Of a stretch of DNA of 64,000 bases, positions 1 to 11,958 are shown piece after piece. The stretch is taken from NCBI GenBank assembly GCA_024362935.1, contig JANCRA010000008.1, positions 34,938,557-35,002,556 of the forward strand, written 5' to 3'. The DNA comes from Setophaga petechia. Lineage: Eukaryota; Chordata; Aves; Passeriformes; Parulidae. The notes below the pieces were generated by a model, which was not told where the DNA came from, did no database searches, and worked only from the letters and a program-made list of their open reading frames with translations. The position numbers and the translations under genes were made by a program. Numbering within the stretch: the first letter of the stretch is position 1; every line of letters starts with the position of its first letter.

Positions 1-775
1 AGATTTTAATTGGATTGCCAACCTACAGGGTAAGCAAGGGCAGAACTTTACCCTTTGGCATAGGACTTTTGTCTACTTTTGAGGCAAAGATCAGTGAAAT
101 AAAGTAGTTCTTTAATCACATTTCTTATTAGTTTTGACTCAAAATGGGACAACAGACAGTTGGCTAATTCAATGCCATGAGATAGAGTGAGCACACACCC
201 TGTGCTAAGATCAGCCAGCTGGCACAATCAGCTGCTGCAGGCATGTTTCCAGTTCATGAAGTGGAACATTTAACATATTGGTTCAAAACACCTACTCTCT
301 TGCTAATCGTGTGAAAACAAAATTAGCTATGGTCAATTTAGCTATGTGCAGAACATAGAAGGATAACCAGCCACCTTATTTAGCACTATTTCTTTGTCCC
401 CAAGAGTGTATACATTCCATGCCTGTTGAATTATCAAAGGGGAAACTCATTCCATGACTACTTTATTGGAAGGCAGAAAATAATCTATATGCTTTTGAAA
501 TTAGACCACCTCAAAGTCAGGATAGAAAAACTGTAAAAAGATCTTGGCATATAAAATTCAGAAGGAAATGTTAAAGCTCATTGCCAAGAAGTTGTAAATT
601 TCTTTTTCTGGTCTGCTTTAAATATTTTGTGTCTTGACAAGGTCTTGTTTAATAGTGCAGAAATTACCTTCATTGAAATAAATGGCCAAAAGCATTAAGA
701 GTGGTTAGACATCTAAGTCCTATTGAAGGTCCTACTTCACTTATGAGAATTTACTTGAAAAAATCACTGAATGTT
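1..775. other. AT-rich unannotated DNA
   Basis: No repeat family, splice-bounded exon or long open frame was recognised here. Stops are frequent in all frames and composition is AT-rich, as in an intron or intergenic spacer. Confidence 0.6.
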
Positions 776-1722
776 TGTGGTTGGAAGGAACCTCTGGAGA
801 CCACCTAGTCCAATCCTCCCTGCTAAAGCACATTCTTCTGGAGCAGGTTGCACAAGACTACATTCAGGCAGGTTTTGAATATAGAGAAAAAGAATCCACA
901 AGCTCTCTGGGCAGCCTCTTCCAGTGGTCTGGCATGCTCAAAGTAAATAATTTTCTCACATTCATATGGAACTTCCTGTGTGTCATTTTTTGCCTATTGA
1001 CCTATCACTGGACATCACTAAAAAGAGTCTGGCCGTATCATCTTGACATCCATCTTCAAGATGTTTCACAGAATCACAGGATATTTTGAGTTGGGAGAGA
1101 CCTCCAAGGGTCATCAAGTCCAACTCTCAAACCCACAAACCCTTGGCATTATTAGCACCATGCTCCAACCACCTGAGCTCATCTCAGGTTGGGTCTGTGC
1201 CTATAGATAAGGTCACATCGCAGTCATCCCTTCTCCAAACTAAAAGTCCCAGCTGTCTCAGTATCTCCTCATAGGAAAGATGCTCTAGATCCCTCACATC
1301 TCTGCAGCCATCTCTGCTTCCTCTCCAGAAGTTCCATGTGTCTCTCATACAGAAGAGCCCAGATTTGGACACAGAACTCCAGATGTGACCTCATCAGAGC
1401 AGGGTAGAGGGGCAGGATCACCTTCCTTGACCTGCTGGCCACAGTCTTCCTGATGCAGCTCAGGATGCCATTGGCCTTGGCCAACCCCCCTCCCTGTCCA
1501 CTCATGTAACCCACACTTCCTGAGCTTACCTGTGAGGATGTTATGGGAGACAGCAGCCTTGACATCCTCACATCCACTGCTCTCCCCTCATCAATCATGT
1601 CATTCCACCACAGAGGTCTATCATAATGGTCAAGCATGATTTCCCCTCCATGAATCTGTTTGACTACTCCTGATAAACTTATTTTCCTTCACATATTTAG
1701 AGAAGACATTCAAGACATTTTT
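776..1722 (-). mobile_element. CR1 LINE fragment, internally deleted, with a nested CR1 piece
   Basis: A CR1 non-LTR retrotransposon lies in reverse orientation. Read on the + strand it begins with the antisense 3' UTR signature (GTTGGAAGGAACCTCTGGAG) and continues to about 1062. It is interrupted at about 1067-1205 by another CR1 tail and resumes with antisense ORF2 at about 1206. On the minus strand, 1269-1637 encodes the C-terminal part of ORF2 after the RT domain ([17 protein letters not shown], then MELLER), and an adjacent frame continues with [15 protein letters not shown]. Farther in, at about 1540-1720, the reading jumps to RT-domain sequence (IDEGRAVDV, which normally precedes the LDFSKAFD motif). 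The stretch between these parts, which should carry the FADD catalytic motif, is missing. The copy is dead: it has frameshifts, stops and a deletion. CR1 membership is near certain; the subfamily is not resolved. Confidence 0.9.
1067..1205 (-). mobile_element. CR1 3'-end fragment nested in an older CR1
   Basis: The segment opens with AGAATCACAGGATATTTTG followed by GTTGGGAGAGACCTCCAAGG, the reverse-strand 3' end of a CR1 element. The flanking CR1 reads continuously across it: its left part ends at a block ending CTTCAAGAT and its right part resumes with a GATAAGGTC block, which are adjacent in the CR1 tail as I remember it. That makes this a later, severely 5'-truncated insertion. The right boundary is approximate. 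Confidence 0.65.
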
Positions 1723-2267
1723 AACATCTTTCAGAGATGGATGAGATGGTAGAGAAACATGTTTTAGTATTTTCACTTGTGGGGCAGTTTGCCCTCATGG
1801 TTCTTTTCACCAGCACAAGGTGAAAGAACACTTCTATTTTGTAACAGTTGAAATTCAGGTAACCAGATGAATTTACATAATTTTTTAAAATAAAATAATT
1901 TTAAAATTAACATTTAGTACTTGGACTCTAAAATGCTGGATAAAAAGACAGTCCTAGGTCTACTGATTTAAGTATCAGGGAAAATTAACAGAGCTACACC
2001 AAAAAGCAGGAAATTGTATAGCAATAGTAAAGTTACTAATAATAGGGTAAAAACTGCGGGTCACAACCTGCTCTTCATCAAATGCCCCATTTGGGCAGCA
2101 CTGAAGGCAAAACCAAATGCACATGAGGATATGAACTTCCCTTATTTCACATTTTTTTTCATCTTATGGTTCACTTTTAGTTCCATTGGGGGAATAAATT
2201 TGTGGTATTTACCTCCAGAGCAGAACTTTGAATTACGGTAGTGTTTTGTATAACCTAAGCAGATACA
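1723..2267. other. Unannotated spacer between CR1 copies
   Basis: AT-rich sequence with no recognisable repeat. The open frame at 2014-2241 has no supporting signal and is treated as chance. Confidence 0.55.
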
Positions 2268-2756
2268 CAGAATCACAGAGTCACAGGAAAAGAGCTCTGA
2301 GAATAACAACTCCAGCCTTTGACTGAACACCGAGTTATCAACCAGGCTCCATGGCACTACGGTCTGGTTTACCATAGTCCAGTCATGCCTTGAACACCTC
2401 CAGGAAGAAGGTGATGCTACCATCTAACTGGTGGTAAACATTTCAAATATTTGACAATCCTTGCTGTGAAAAAATTCCTCCTTATGTCCAGCCTGACCCT
2501 CCCCTGGTACATCCTGAGGGCATTTCTTCTTGTCTTGTAACTCATTATTTGGGAGAAGAGACCAACACCCACCTGGCCACACCTTCCTTTCAGGCAGTTG
2601 TAGAGAGGGGTAAGATCCCTCTGAGCCTCCTTTTCTCCAGCAAACAAGCCCATCTACCTCAGCTGCCCCTCATAGGACTTACCCTGTAGACCCTTACACC
2701 AGCTTTCTTGCTCTTCTCTGGACTCACTCCAGCACCCCAAAGTCTTCCTTGAAGCT
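2268..2756 (-). mobile_element. CR1 LINE 3' fragment
   Basis: Reverse-strand CR1. The + strand opens with tandem ACAGAATCACAGAGTCACAGG, the complement of the short repeats at CR1 3' ends. It then shows the antisense ORF2 end: a block reading as CCAGCCTGACCCTCCCCTGG, then GGGAGAAGAGACCAACACCC, then CTGAGCCTCCTTTTCTCCAG. The minus-strand frame 2417-2653 carries residues typical of the CR1 ORF2 tail, including VRLDIRRNFFTARIVKYL. It is 5'-truncated in the region where CR1 usually codes for the segment after the RT domain. The right end is placed where similarity fades into AT-rich DNA. Confidence 0.9.
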
Positions 2757-2764
2757 AGAATTAA

Positions 2765-2870
2765 GTACGTTTTTTTTATTTAATTACTTTTTATTACATT
2801 TATTTAATTAATTACATTTTATTATTACCTTTTATTAATTAATTTTTATTAATCTTTTGGCTGTATTACA
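2765..2870. repeat. AT-rich low-complexity tract
   Basis: Almost pure T/A sequence built from TTTATTAATTA-like words immediately downstream (in + coordinates) of the CR1 fragment. No unit of constant period was seen. Confidence 0.7.
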
Positions 2871-5150
2871 TGAGTAATAGATAAAGTCTATACTAATTGA
2901 GCAAAATAGTTCTTTACAATGACATTTCTTGGAATGAACCTTTATCATCACACATATGAATCACTATTATAAATGTTACACTGAAATTACAGACCAATGT
3001 TAAATGAAATAGTGCAAATTATTCTTGAAAATAATTGCAAAATATGGAGAAACACTCTCTCTTACATGCAGTTTTCTTCTGTATATTTTCTATATCAACA
3101 CACAAAAATCTCGGGTCATCCATGAACAAGAACAGTGCAAGCTACTATCATTCAGCAAGACCTTACCATTCTGCAACAAAACTTTCTTTTCCTCATTAGC
3201 AGAAACAGAGTGAACACAATGAATAGAAGTTTCATTATTTATTTATTCATTATTTCTGGATAAAAGCTAGAACCAAGGTTTTCCTTTAAGCCACTGAAAC
3301 TTTATTGATGTTAAAAGGTTGTGTGAGTTAGGCAGAAGAAAATGAAGTTGTTACTTTCAAATGCTGGGGTAATGGAGCCAAGCTTTCTTTCAGAAATAGT
3401 AAAGAAATGTGCTTCTAAGACCTTGACATTTAAATCTATTGTATGATCCGTGGTTTTCCATTTCTCTACCCCTATCCATTAGTGTGCTAGGGTTTACTTA
3501 GGATTTCTCTTTATAACTGAAAGGAGACACAGATATAATTTGACCTGATGTAAGCTTATTGAGCTATTTAGACAAAACCACCTTTTCTTCTCCCAGTCAT
3601 TATCTCTGAGGTGTACCAGTTTCAGATTTTTTGGGGTTGCTTTTGTTACTAGAGCAAATGCTTTATAAATCAAAAGTAACAGACTTAAAAATCTTTGATA
3701 CTATGACTATTTCAGACTCAAAATACAATAGAACAGATTCATGTTTAATTTTAAGCATAAATCAAAGTTTTATTAGTATCAATAGCATGCATTATGCAAT
3801 TTAAATAATAAACCACCGGTTTACTGAAATGGGGTTGGATTTACTACTCAAACTTCTATTGATGTGTATAGAGGTGTCTCTCTTTTATAAAGACATGGAT
3901 CATAACCAGCTCCCAGTGCTATTCACACCATGGTATATTAAATCATCACCAGAAGTACATGTCACCATAGGAATTTGGCAGAAAGAGTCAGAATATTGAG
4001 AAACGAGAGGAAAAAAAACCCACAGGGATTATCAACAATCTTGTACTGGAGTGGAGGGCAGGGCATGGCTGGTCAGAGGAAGACCTAAGGACTCTAACCA
4101 CTAGAATTTTTCTCACCTTTACAGCTGAGACCAGATGGGGTTTCTGTGGTGCTCATTGGTGTGGCTAAGCAGCTGCTGCTTGCAGTTCAATGGGTTCTGG
4201 TCCTTTTTGACTGGTAGAGCTCTGGATAAAGGGAGGGTCATGAGAGCAGAACAGAGCTTAACAATGCAGGTACAAGACAGGGTTGCAGAAGAGGTCTTCC
4301 TGTGACTGCTTAGCTGATGAGGAGGTCAAGGAGTGAGGGGAAAAATAAATTTCCTTCAGACTTTTCTCTCCAGATAAAACAAGGCTGAAACTGCGGTGTT
4401 CCTGTAGGGTACCAGCAGCAGGGAAGTTTTCAGCTCAGGGAGGGACCTTACACAAAGATGCTTTGATCTGCTCCATGCAGTGTAAATATTCTGCACCAGG
4501 AAAGGCTCAAATGAGGGAAAGGGGGAGAGCCTCAATACTACAGACAATAAAAATATCCAGCAGTCCTTCAGCTGCATCATGGAGTATGAATTTCTTTATA
4601 GTTTCAAGAGTTTTCAGAATTACAATACAAGCTGTTACAAATCACACTGGAGTCAATAAAAAGAGTTTGAAGTTATAGTCTTTATTTGAGTTTGGAATGA
4701 AGTATCTCCTGGTTAAACATCCAGCATTTCAATTAATGAGTAAGCCTAAACTAGCAAATATTCCCACCATTTTGATTCTGAAGAAACTCAAGTCCATTCT
4801 GAGGATGTTTTGGTAAATGTTAATATTAAGCCATCAGTTAGCTCTTGGTGTGTGACATTTAGCATTTGTGTGTGGCAACCATAAGAAGATGTGGATCTAG
4901 TCTTGTAACAGTCTCTGTAATATTTTATTTATTGATTGTTTCTTAGTTTTTCCAGTATATACATACCACTGATTCAAATCTGCTAGATTTCAAGGGAAAC
5001 ACCAGCAGAATGAGATCCATCTTTTCTAAATTGCTGCCCCACATAATTGAGGCCCATGTTCAATAAATTCAATTTTTACTATCAGACTTTGTGAATTCTG
5101 AGAAAACAGGCAAGTTGTTTGGGTTTTTTTTAAATTAAAAATTAAAATTT
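2871..5150. other. Unannotated AT-rich DNA with a slightly GC-richer block at 4.0-4.6 kb
   Basis: No family was recognised. From about 4040 to 4600 the sequence is less AT-rich and purine-rich than its surroundings, and both strands have short open frames (4356-4580 minus, 4463-4678 plus). None has a convincing start, splice frame or recognisable protein, so no gene is called. Confidence 0.5.
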
Positions 5151-5386
5151 AAAAAAAGGCACTTGTCTGGCTGGGGCAGAGACACCCTTCCTGGAAGTGG
5201 CAGCATGTCTTTTGCCTTGTAGTGGAAGAAGGTTGGAAGGACTTTATGTGAAGCTCCATCTGGTTGCCCACAGGCCCACTCAATCAGAACACTCACCTTC
5301 CAGGCTACTTTCTGTCGTTGACATCTTTTGTGAAAAATCCTTTATTAGGATTATTCCTGCTGGAGCTGAGAAATTTCAGTAACAAA
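5151..5386. other. Unassigned segment left of the solo LTR
   Basis: Moderately GC-rich sequence directly abutting the LTR. It contains a minus-strand splice-donor-like AAG|GTGAGT at about 5291-5299, but no clear partner acceptor. It might be part of the same endogenous retrovirus or host sequence; neither is shown. Confidence 0.3.
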
Positions 5387-5710
5387 TGTAAACAATTATT
5401 ATCTGCTGCTGTGGAATGCAACAGGTCCACCTGTGATTGGTCTTCTGTAGATGTTTGGATTTCCTGACCACTCACGGTGGAGCTGCTGTCGCTCTCTGCC
5501 AAGAGACAGGCCTTTGTTATTATTCTTTCTATTCTATTCTTAGCATAGCCAGCTTCTGAAGAAGCTCTTTCCTTTCTATTCCTATGTAGTACAGTTATAA
5601 TGTTATATATATCTATCATAAGATAATAAATCAAGCCTTCTGATCATGGAATCAAGATTCCTGCCTCTTCCTCCATCTAAAAACCCCTCTGACCACCCCT
5701 CTGATCACAG
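5387..5710 (+). mobile_element. Solo LTR of an ERVL-like passerine retrovirus
   Basis: The segment matches my memory of an abundant passerine LTR. It starts near TGTAAACAATTATTATCTGC and continues with CTGTGGAATGCAACAGG, GCCTTTGTTATTATTC, a TATATATATC stretch and AGATAATAAATCAAGCCTTC. The canonical polyadenylation hexamer AATAAA is at 5625-5630. No internal retroviral frame flanks it, so it is most likely a solo LTR left by recombination between two LTRs. No clean target-site duplication was found and the boundaries are approximate, good to perhaps 10-15 bases. The ERVL assignment is from memory. Confidence 0.75.
5625..5630 (+). terminator. LTR polyadenylation signal AATAAA
   Basis: Canonical AATAAA inside the forward LTR, followed by TCAAGCCTTC as is usual at the R/U5 part of this family. 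It could terminate transcripts reading through on the + strand. Confidence 0.6.
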
Positions 5711-7967
5711 CTTTCCACTTCCAGGTCTCTCACACTGTCAGGCCCTGCCAACACCATTCTGGGGACACCAGAATTCTGTCCCCCGCCATGGAGACACCAC
5801 TGAAACTCAGGCTGGCCCCAGCTGCCTCCCCTGTTTCACCTGTGGCTGCAGGCACATGCTGGCTCCATGGCAAACATTCCCTGTCTGTGCCTAAAACTGC
5901 TCACTCACTCAGCATGCGTCCCTTTCTTCTGTCCCCAAGGATTTTTGGCACTTTCAGGAGGTTGCTTCCATAGCTAGCTTGAGTGTTCTATGATCCCAAA
6001 AAGTCAGACAATAGAAACTAATAATGATTTTTTAGATAAAAATCTCACAAAGAAGTTTGTTCCAGCAGCCATAATGTTTCAATTTTTTTTTGTTTAAAGA
6101 TATGGCTTTAAAAATATGTCTAGCAGAAGAAATACATCTTGCCAGCCAGTTTAATTATATACACATTAGGAAAAAAGTGTCTATGGACTTCTCACTTTCC
6201 TTCTAAATGAACTTAGTCTTGACTAGACTTTCACAAAACACCCAGGTTCAAGTTCAGTTGCAATGCCACCAGCTAATTACATTTCTTTCAGTTATGCTTT
6301 TTATAAAATTAGCTGACATTATTTCACTGACAGTTCCATGTCATGACACATAACATAACTATGACTTGTCAGCAGAGAAGAAAGTTAGAATCCCTCACTT
6401 TTATGGAAAGCAGAATAGCTTGCATTTTTTTCCCAGAAATGTTGAATTTATGAAAATTGACCTTGAATTAATTTGATATGAAACCCATCTCAATGGAAAG
6501 ATTATTATTACATTGTATTACTTGTTAAATCATCCTATCATTATTTTTTTCTTTTTCCTTATACAGCTTTCTTTTTCCATTCTACTGCTTTCTTTTTTTT
6601 TTTTTTTGGCAAAGACAAAAGAAGTGACAATTATTTTTTGAATTCCTGAGAGCTATTTTCTTGTTACCCAAAGATTTCAGCAGTGACACCTTGCTCATAC
6701 AGGCAGTGCTCATCATCTGTTGGCAGACGGTGTCAACTGAGAAGCCACACTCATCATTACAAAAAGTAGTCAGCCTTTTTAAGGTAATTCTTTTTTTTAG
6801 CTCTCTTTTTGGAATAGATAGTGCTAGAGCAGAAGAGCAGGAAGAAGGAATATCTGCATGTCAGCTCTAAGGACAGCTCCTAGAGTTGGCCCTCCTGAAG
6901 GCTACAAGTCCAGGAAGAGCACTCTGTTGAAGTATCCTTTCTTAAAATAATAGCAATGTTGTTAAGGAATAGCAGAAATCCAGGACACTAGTGCACAAAA
7001 AAAAAAAAAAGCTATCAAAACAAAACCAGTCTTCTTTTATGCTTATTGATTTCTCCTGTCAAATCAAAATGGGGCTTGAAATCTCCTGCTTTAAATACCT
7101 TTGTGTCATTTTTGACAGCACAAGCAGAATATCTCTCTAATAGTGTTGTTACAATGAATTAATTTCCTGCTTTTTTTAGGGCAGAAAAAATCTTTTTTTG
7201 TATTCATAACAAATGTGCTAATATTTCATTTATGCCTAGAATTCAGATATTTGAAAGATCCAATTTAGATTACTTTTTTAAAGCCCCATGAAAACCAAAA
7301 ATAAATACTCCTCATAAGAAATGCCTAAACAAATCACATAAAGAGTAATGTTCATAAAATAAGTAATCATATTTTCATCTTTTCTTTTTGTGGCACAAAG
7401 CAAAGGCCATAGAAATCAAAGGAACAATTTTTCAATTACTTCAATTGATTTTAAAACAATCTTTGCTTACATGAAAATGGTGAATCTGATACTACTTTTA
7501 AGTCTACTACTACATAAGTATTGGCATTATTTAGTCCAGAGATAATTGGGAGATCTAGATAATGTGGGAACTTTGTGGTACATTTGCTGTCATATATCCA
7601 AGGACTGAAGCGTGCTATAACTCCACACCCACAGAATAGCCCCATTTTTATGTCCCTGCTAAAGCTGAATGGATTAATATCTTCTTTGTGAGGAAATATA
7701 TAACACATCAGTTTGTGCCAAATGAGCCATTTGGAATTGGACTCTCGTAGCAATCTGAGGCAACAAACACTGTATGCCTACTCACTTCCTGAAGACAGGG
7801 GTAAGAGGCCTTGGAGTAAATAGGCTGCTGAGATTGCAGGCAATTTAGAAAGGTTTTACTGCAGCTGAACAAGAGATGTAGAGACAAGACGGATTCCAGG
7901 AGTCATGCTGGGTTAGCTCTCTTACTGAAGTGCCCTCCATCTTAACTTGATGAGGAATTTCATCAGC
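5711..7967. other. Unannotated DNA with pyrimidine and poly-A tracts
   Basis: The first 280 bases are relatively GC-rich and open in two + frames (5646-5894 and 5788-5973) but match nothing recognised. A T/C-rich tract lies at about 6543-6607 and an A14-15 run at about 6997-7010. The remainder is AT-rich with no supportable feature. Confidence 0.5.
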
Positions 7968-8526
7968 TGTTTTACTGGTTTTGGCTGGAGCCGAGTTACT
8001 TTCCTTCACAGCAGCTAGGATGGGGCTGTGTTTTGGATTTGTTCTGTCAACAGTGCTGATAACACAGGGATGCTTTTGATACCACAGAGCAGCACTTGCA
8101 CAGAGCAAGTGGTTGTTTTCTGCCCCTCACCCCACCCCACTCCACCAGTGAGGAGGCTGGGGAGGTACAAGGAGTTGGGAGGGGACACAGCCAGGACAGC
8201 TGACTCAGCTGACCAAAGAGACATTCCAAACCTCATGGTATTGTGCTTCATTATAAAACTGTCCATGAGGAAGCTCATCTGTGGCTGCTGATGTCTGGGG
8301 ACTGCTTGGGCATGAAGCTGTGAGCATTTGGGGTTTTTTACATCACTTAGTTTAATATATTTTCCTCTTAAAAATTTTTCTCTGGTTTCTGTTTTTTTGG
8401 ATTTCTGGTTTTAATTTTATAGTTATTAAATTGTGTTTATCTCAACCCATGAGTTCTCTCACCCGCACAGCTCTGATTCAGTGAGTGGCTGTGTGGGGCT
8501 GAGCTGCTGTCTGGGGCTAAAACACA
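7968..8526 (+). mobile_element. Avian ERV LTR, family A, forward copy
   Basis: A long terminal repeat of a family recurrent in neoavian genomes. It opens TGTTTTACTGGTTTTGGCTG and then carries ATGGGGCTGTGTTTTGGATT, GAGTTGGGAGGGGACACAGC, a promoter-like TATAAA at 8252-8257, a polyadenylation-like ATTAAA at 8425-8430, then TTATCTCAACCCATGAGTTC and a 3' end GCTGTGTGGGGCTGAGCTGC. Compared with the consensus I remember, the part after the TATA motif is shortened. No internal retroviral genes adjoin it, so it is probably a solo LTR. It is diverged, and no target-site duplication was recognised. A reverse copy of the same family is at 11,959-12,484. Confidence 0.82.
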
Positions 8527-11003
8527 ACTGCTGCATTGCACTGACCAATAGACAATTACTTTCAAAAAAAATATTATCTTCAATGCCATGTTTTCCTTGA
8601 ACTTTGAAGGAAATTTCAGATAGTACAGTCAAAGCTGTTTCTTACAGAAATTCCTAGTAGAAGTTCAGACAGACAAGGAAGCATACTTCAGTCCAGAAGT
8701 TCAAACATTCAGGAGAAGTAGCTCTCCCATACAAAAAAAGCCACTAAGATATAGCGCTGAAATCTAATATTAAAAATATTACATTGTTGGTTTAGATTTC
8801 ACAGGAATTATATTTAATTCTATTTAATTAGAGAAAGATTGCAGGCCAAAACAGAATTTCTTAGTGCTCTCCTTAGCTGAGCTATCCTGAAGTCATCTAC
8901 CTTTGACTGAAGTTGTAGTACTCAAGCTTTTCTGAAATAATAGCTTCTAAAAAGCATTCTTTGTTTGGTGATATTTCTGTACAATGCAATCATCTAAGAA
9001 GACATTTTAGTATAAAATTATTGAAATACAAAGCTCAGAAGCATCATGATGTACTTGCATCCTCAGATTCTCACTGAAAGGAAACATTGATGAAATCTAA
9101 TTATATTTTTAGTGTGTGACTTTCTTAGTTTCAACATTTTAAACCACTTGCTTTTCAAATTGTTCTGAGCAAAGCTTATAGTATTGTTTTATAATTTCTC
9201 ACCTAAGGATTTGCTTTTACCATGTCCTAAATGTAAGTAGAAAACATACGAGGATGTAAACATACCTTTAGAATGTAAATCATAAAGGAAAAACAGGATT
9301 CAAATTCAGATTTGCCCTATGGTTATAATTGTGGTGTCAATTGGTATCAAAGCAAGGCCTGTGTACACACCCAATGCACTAAGTTATTATTTGTCTGGTC
9401 CAGGAACTCCCCAGATGATCCCTGCACAGAGACTGAATAAGTATAATGGACTGGCTTGAGATAAGAAAAGGTAATTGACATATTTCCCACCCTCCTTCAC
9501 AACAAAGTTTTTTTCCTAATTGCTGCAGGAACTCTATTATTGGGAATTCTGGAAAGGTCTAGAGATTTCCCCAGGCAGCTTCTGCTGCGCATAAACCAAT
9601 TGTTATGTTTAAATATGTAGATTAATATCCTGGGTGGAGACTCGGACTATCACAGAGAATCTCAGGTGATTCCAAATTGTAGAACTGGCCATATTGTACA
9701 TGGCTGTAACTATAAAATGTTCTTGCAGATGCAGCATCATAAAATAAGTCCTTTGTACATCAATATTAAGGAGATATTTTGTATTAAGATTAATACAATC
9801 AGTAATGAAGGATTAAAGGTGTTGCTGAAGAGGTTATGTAGGACCTTGGGCAGCTGGAGTACAAAAAACAAGTAGAAAAGTGATTCAGGACACCTATCCT
9901 GATTGAGCTGAAGATGCCACTACAAGCACCCCTGCAACAGAGATTTCTTGTTCTCCCAACAGGAAATAATCACTATTTAGAGATTTTATCTTCTGTGTGA
10001 GCATTGTCTTTTGCAAAGAGGAGATTTTAAGTAATTTTTCTGTGTCTGCAGAGCAGTATAGAGTTTAGGAAGATGAAAACCTAAATTTCACTTCTTCTCG
10101 CTTGAAAAAAATTATTGAAAAATACTAGGAGGAAACTGAATAAATTAAAAAGACTGAAAAGTAAAATCTCCACTTTGAAGGAACTTCTTGTTATTTAATT
10201 TTTTTTTCTAGAAAGATATATTTATGATTAAATGCATTTTCTGACTATAAGAAGCCTTCATTTTATTTGAATGCTCCTTATTAATAAAAATACATTAAAG
10301 TTAAATTATTTTATAATAGCTCACACTATGGTAAAAGTATTTTATAGGAAATTGTATAACAACTTGCTTCAGAGTGCCTTATAAATACCCAGATGACTTC
10401 AGTTAATCATGCAAACATTGCTATTTATGGTATTCTAGCTGTAGGGCAAGTGAAAAGAGAGAGGGGTCTGTCATTTTGTTGACCTTCTCAACAACTGGAT
10501 AAGCTTTCATCAACTTTCTCATAGCAACATCTGACTGATTGACTGGGTTAATCCAAACAGAGGAGCAAAAGCCAAGCAGACCATTTGCATATTATATTAA
10601 TGACATTCATAAAACACCATTTGGCATTCCTATGGGAAGTATAACAGCACAATCTGATTGCTTTCACACTCACTAATTGTTCCAAAGAAAATGGCAGTGC
10701 TTGCCTCTAATATTTTAGGGATACAGTTTATTTCTACTTTTCTAGGAATGTAAATCATGACTGCATAAGAATGAAATATGCCTCTGGATGATTTGTGAAG
10801 GAAAATAAATTAACTGATAAGGAAAAAGGTCCAAAATTATTCTAACTCACCTAAAAACTTGGGTTAAAATACCCACATTGAACAAATCTCCAAAGATCAA
10901 GCAATGTGCCCTACCTTGGTCAGAGGCAATAAAAGCAGGCAGTTCATTTTGAAATCCGAAGCTCATAAAAACACAGGGCAAGAGGTAGCTCATAAAGTTC
11001 CCC
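8527..11003. other. AT-rich unannotated DNA
   Basis: No repeat or gene was recognised. Short open frames here (for example 9666-9875) lack any supporting signal. Confidence 0.55.
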
Positions 11004-11028
11004 TGGTTATACAATCATTGTATAACCA
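11004..11028. repeat. Perfect 11-bp inverted repeat with 3-nt loop
   Basis: TGGTTATACAA and its exact complement TTGTATAACCA are separated by TCA. Transcribed, it would form a tight hairpin. Function is unknown. Confidence 0.8.
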
Positions 11029-11065
11029 AATATTAAAATGCAGACTCTATTGTGGTTTTTTCCAA

Positions 11066-11099
<34 letters not shown>
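11066..11099. repeat. (ATT)n microsatellite
   Basis: About eleven tandem TTA/ATT units, nearly uninterrupted. It accounts for the isoleucine and tyrosine runs in the short open frames across it. Confidence 0.95.
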
Positions 11100-11283
11100 G
11101 CACTGGGTATAATTTCACAATCTCAGGAGCTAAAGATTGAGAGACTCAGTTCTATCCCTCTTTCCTTTCCTCCTAAGAGACTACAAGGTGTAGCAAACTC
11201 TGCTTTATCATACTTCGTTACCACCCATGTATGAGTTCAGAGATGCTGCCCAGTGTGAGAAAAAGTTAGGGAAAGCAAAACCA

Positions 11284-11309
11284 ACCTTCCTTCCTTCCTT
11301 CCTTCCTTC
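11284..11309. repeat. (CCTT)n microsatellite
   Basis: Six or more uninterrupted CCTT units, followed by an imperfect pyrimidine-rich continuation to about 11,330. Confidence 0.92.
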
Positions 11310-11493
11310 TGCCCCTTCCTTCCCTCCAGTACACCAAAAGTTAGGTAAGAAGTACTAGATTATAAAGATGCATTTTCAGATGCAATTATTCAACTATATC
11401 CAATCTAAAATTGTCTTAGGTTTTAACGTCAGTCAAGCAGAACAGAGAGCAACACCAGTGCTGACTGTTCCTGTTCAAACTTTCCAGAGTGTA

Positions 11494-11499
11494 CATATA

Positions 11500-11533
<34 letters not shown>
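11494..11533. repeat. (TA)n microsatellite, interrupted
   Basis: Alternating TA with a single break near 11,505-11,510, preceded by GTACATAT and followed by CTATGCATGTATATA. This is the third microsatellite within 500 bp. Confidence 0.92.
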
Positions 11534-11796
11534 CTATGCATGTATATATTTGGCATATTCCCTATATAACCGTGACATGTAACTGCATCTGGGAGATTAA
11601 CAGTGAATGGAAGTGAGTCATTGTTTCTCATTATGGACCTTGACAAACGTAGTGGATCTTTCCCTTCAAGGAAAGTTATTTGCACACACTGTCATCACTA
11701 CATTCCACAGGTGCATTGCATTTACCACTAAAGCAGAATGTACCTTGGAATGCAATCTGTATATGCATGAATAGAAATTCTGTGCCTTTTACACTG

Positions 11797-11837
11797 TGTT
11801 GAATTCAACTGCAGGCATTACACAGTTGAATTCAGCA
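11797..11837. repeat. 15-bp inverted repeat with 11-nt loop
   Basis: The left arm TGTTGAATTCAACTG (11,797-11,811) pairs with the right arm CAGTTGAATTCAGCA (11,823-11,837), with a single T-G wobble. The loop is CAGGCATTACA. It is a strong short hairpin 120 bp outside the reverse LTR. It is too short for a typical pre-miRNA and no function can be assigned. Confidence 0.8.
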
Positions 11838-11958
11838 ATGCTGGCTGTGAGTTCTTGGGTGTCAGCTCTAACATGTCACTGTCCTCCACATCTCTACTGT
11901 CTTTCTACTGGAAAATGATGGGAAACAAGGAGCAGGTAAATAACTCTCTGTTTCCTGC

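Noticed and set aside
9310..9370. Primer-binding-site-like TTGGTATCAAAGCAAGG
   Set aside because: It is 800 bp from the nearest LTR end, with no adjoining LTR 3' terminus, so the resemblance is likely chance.
11797..11837. microRNA precursor
   Set aside because: The stem is only 15 bp with an 11-nt loop, shorter than a typical pre-miRNA, and flanking bases do not extend the pairing.
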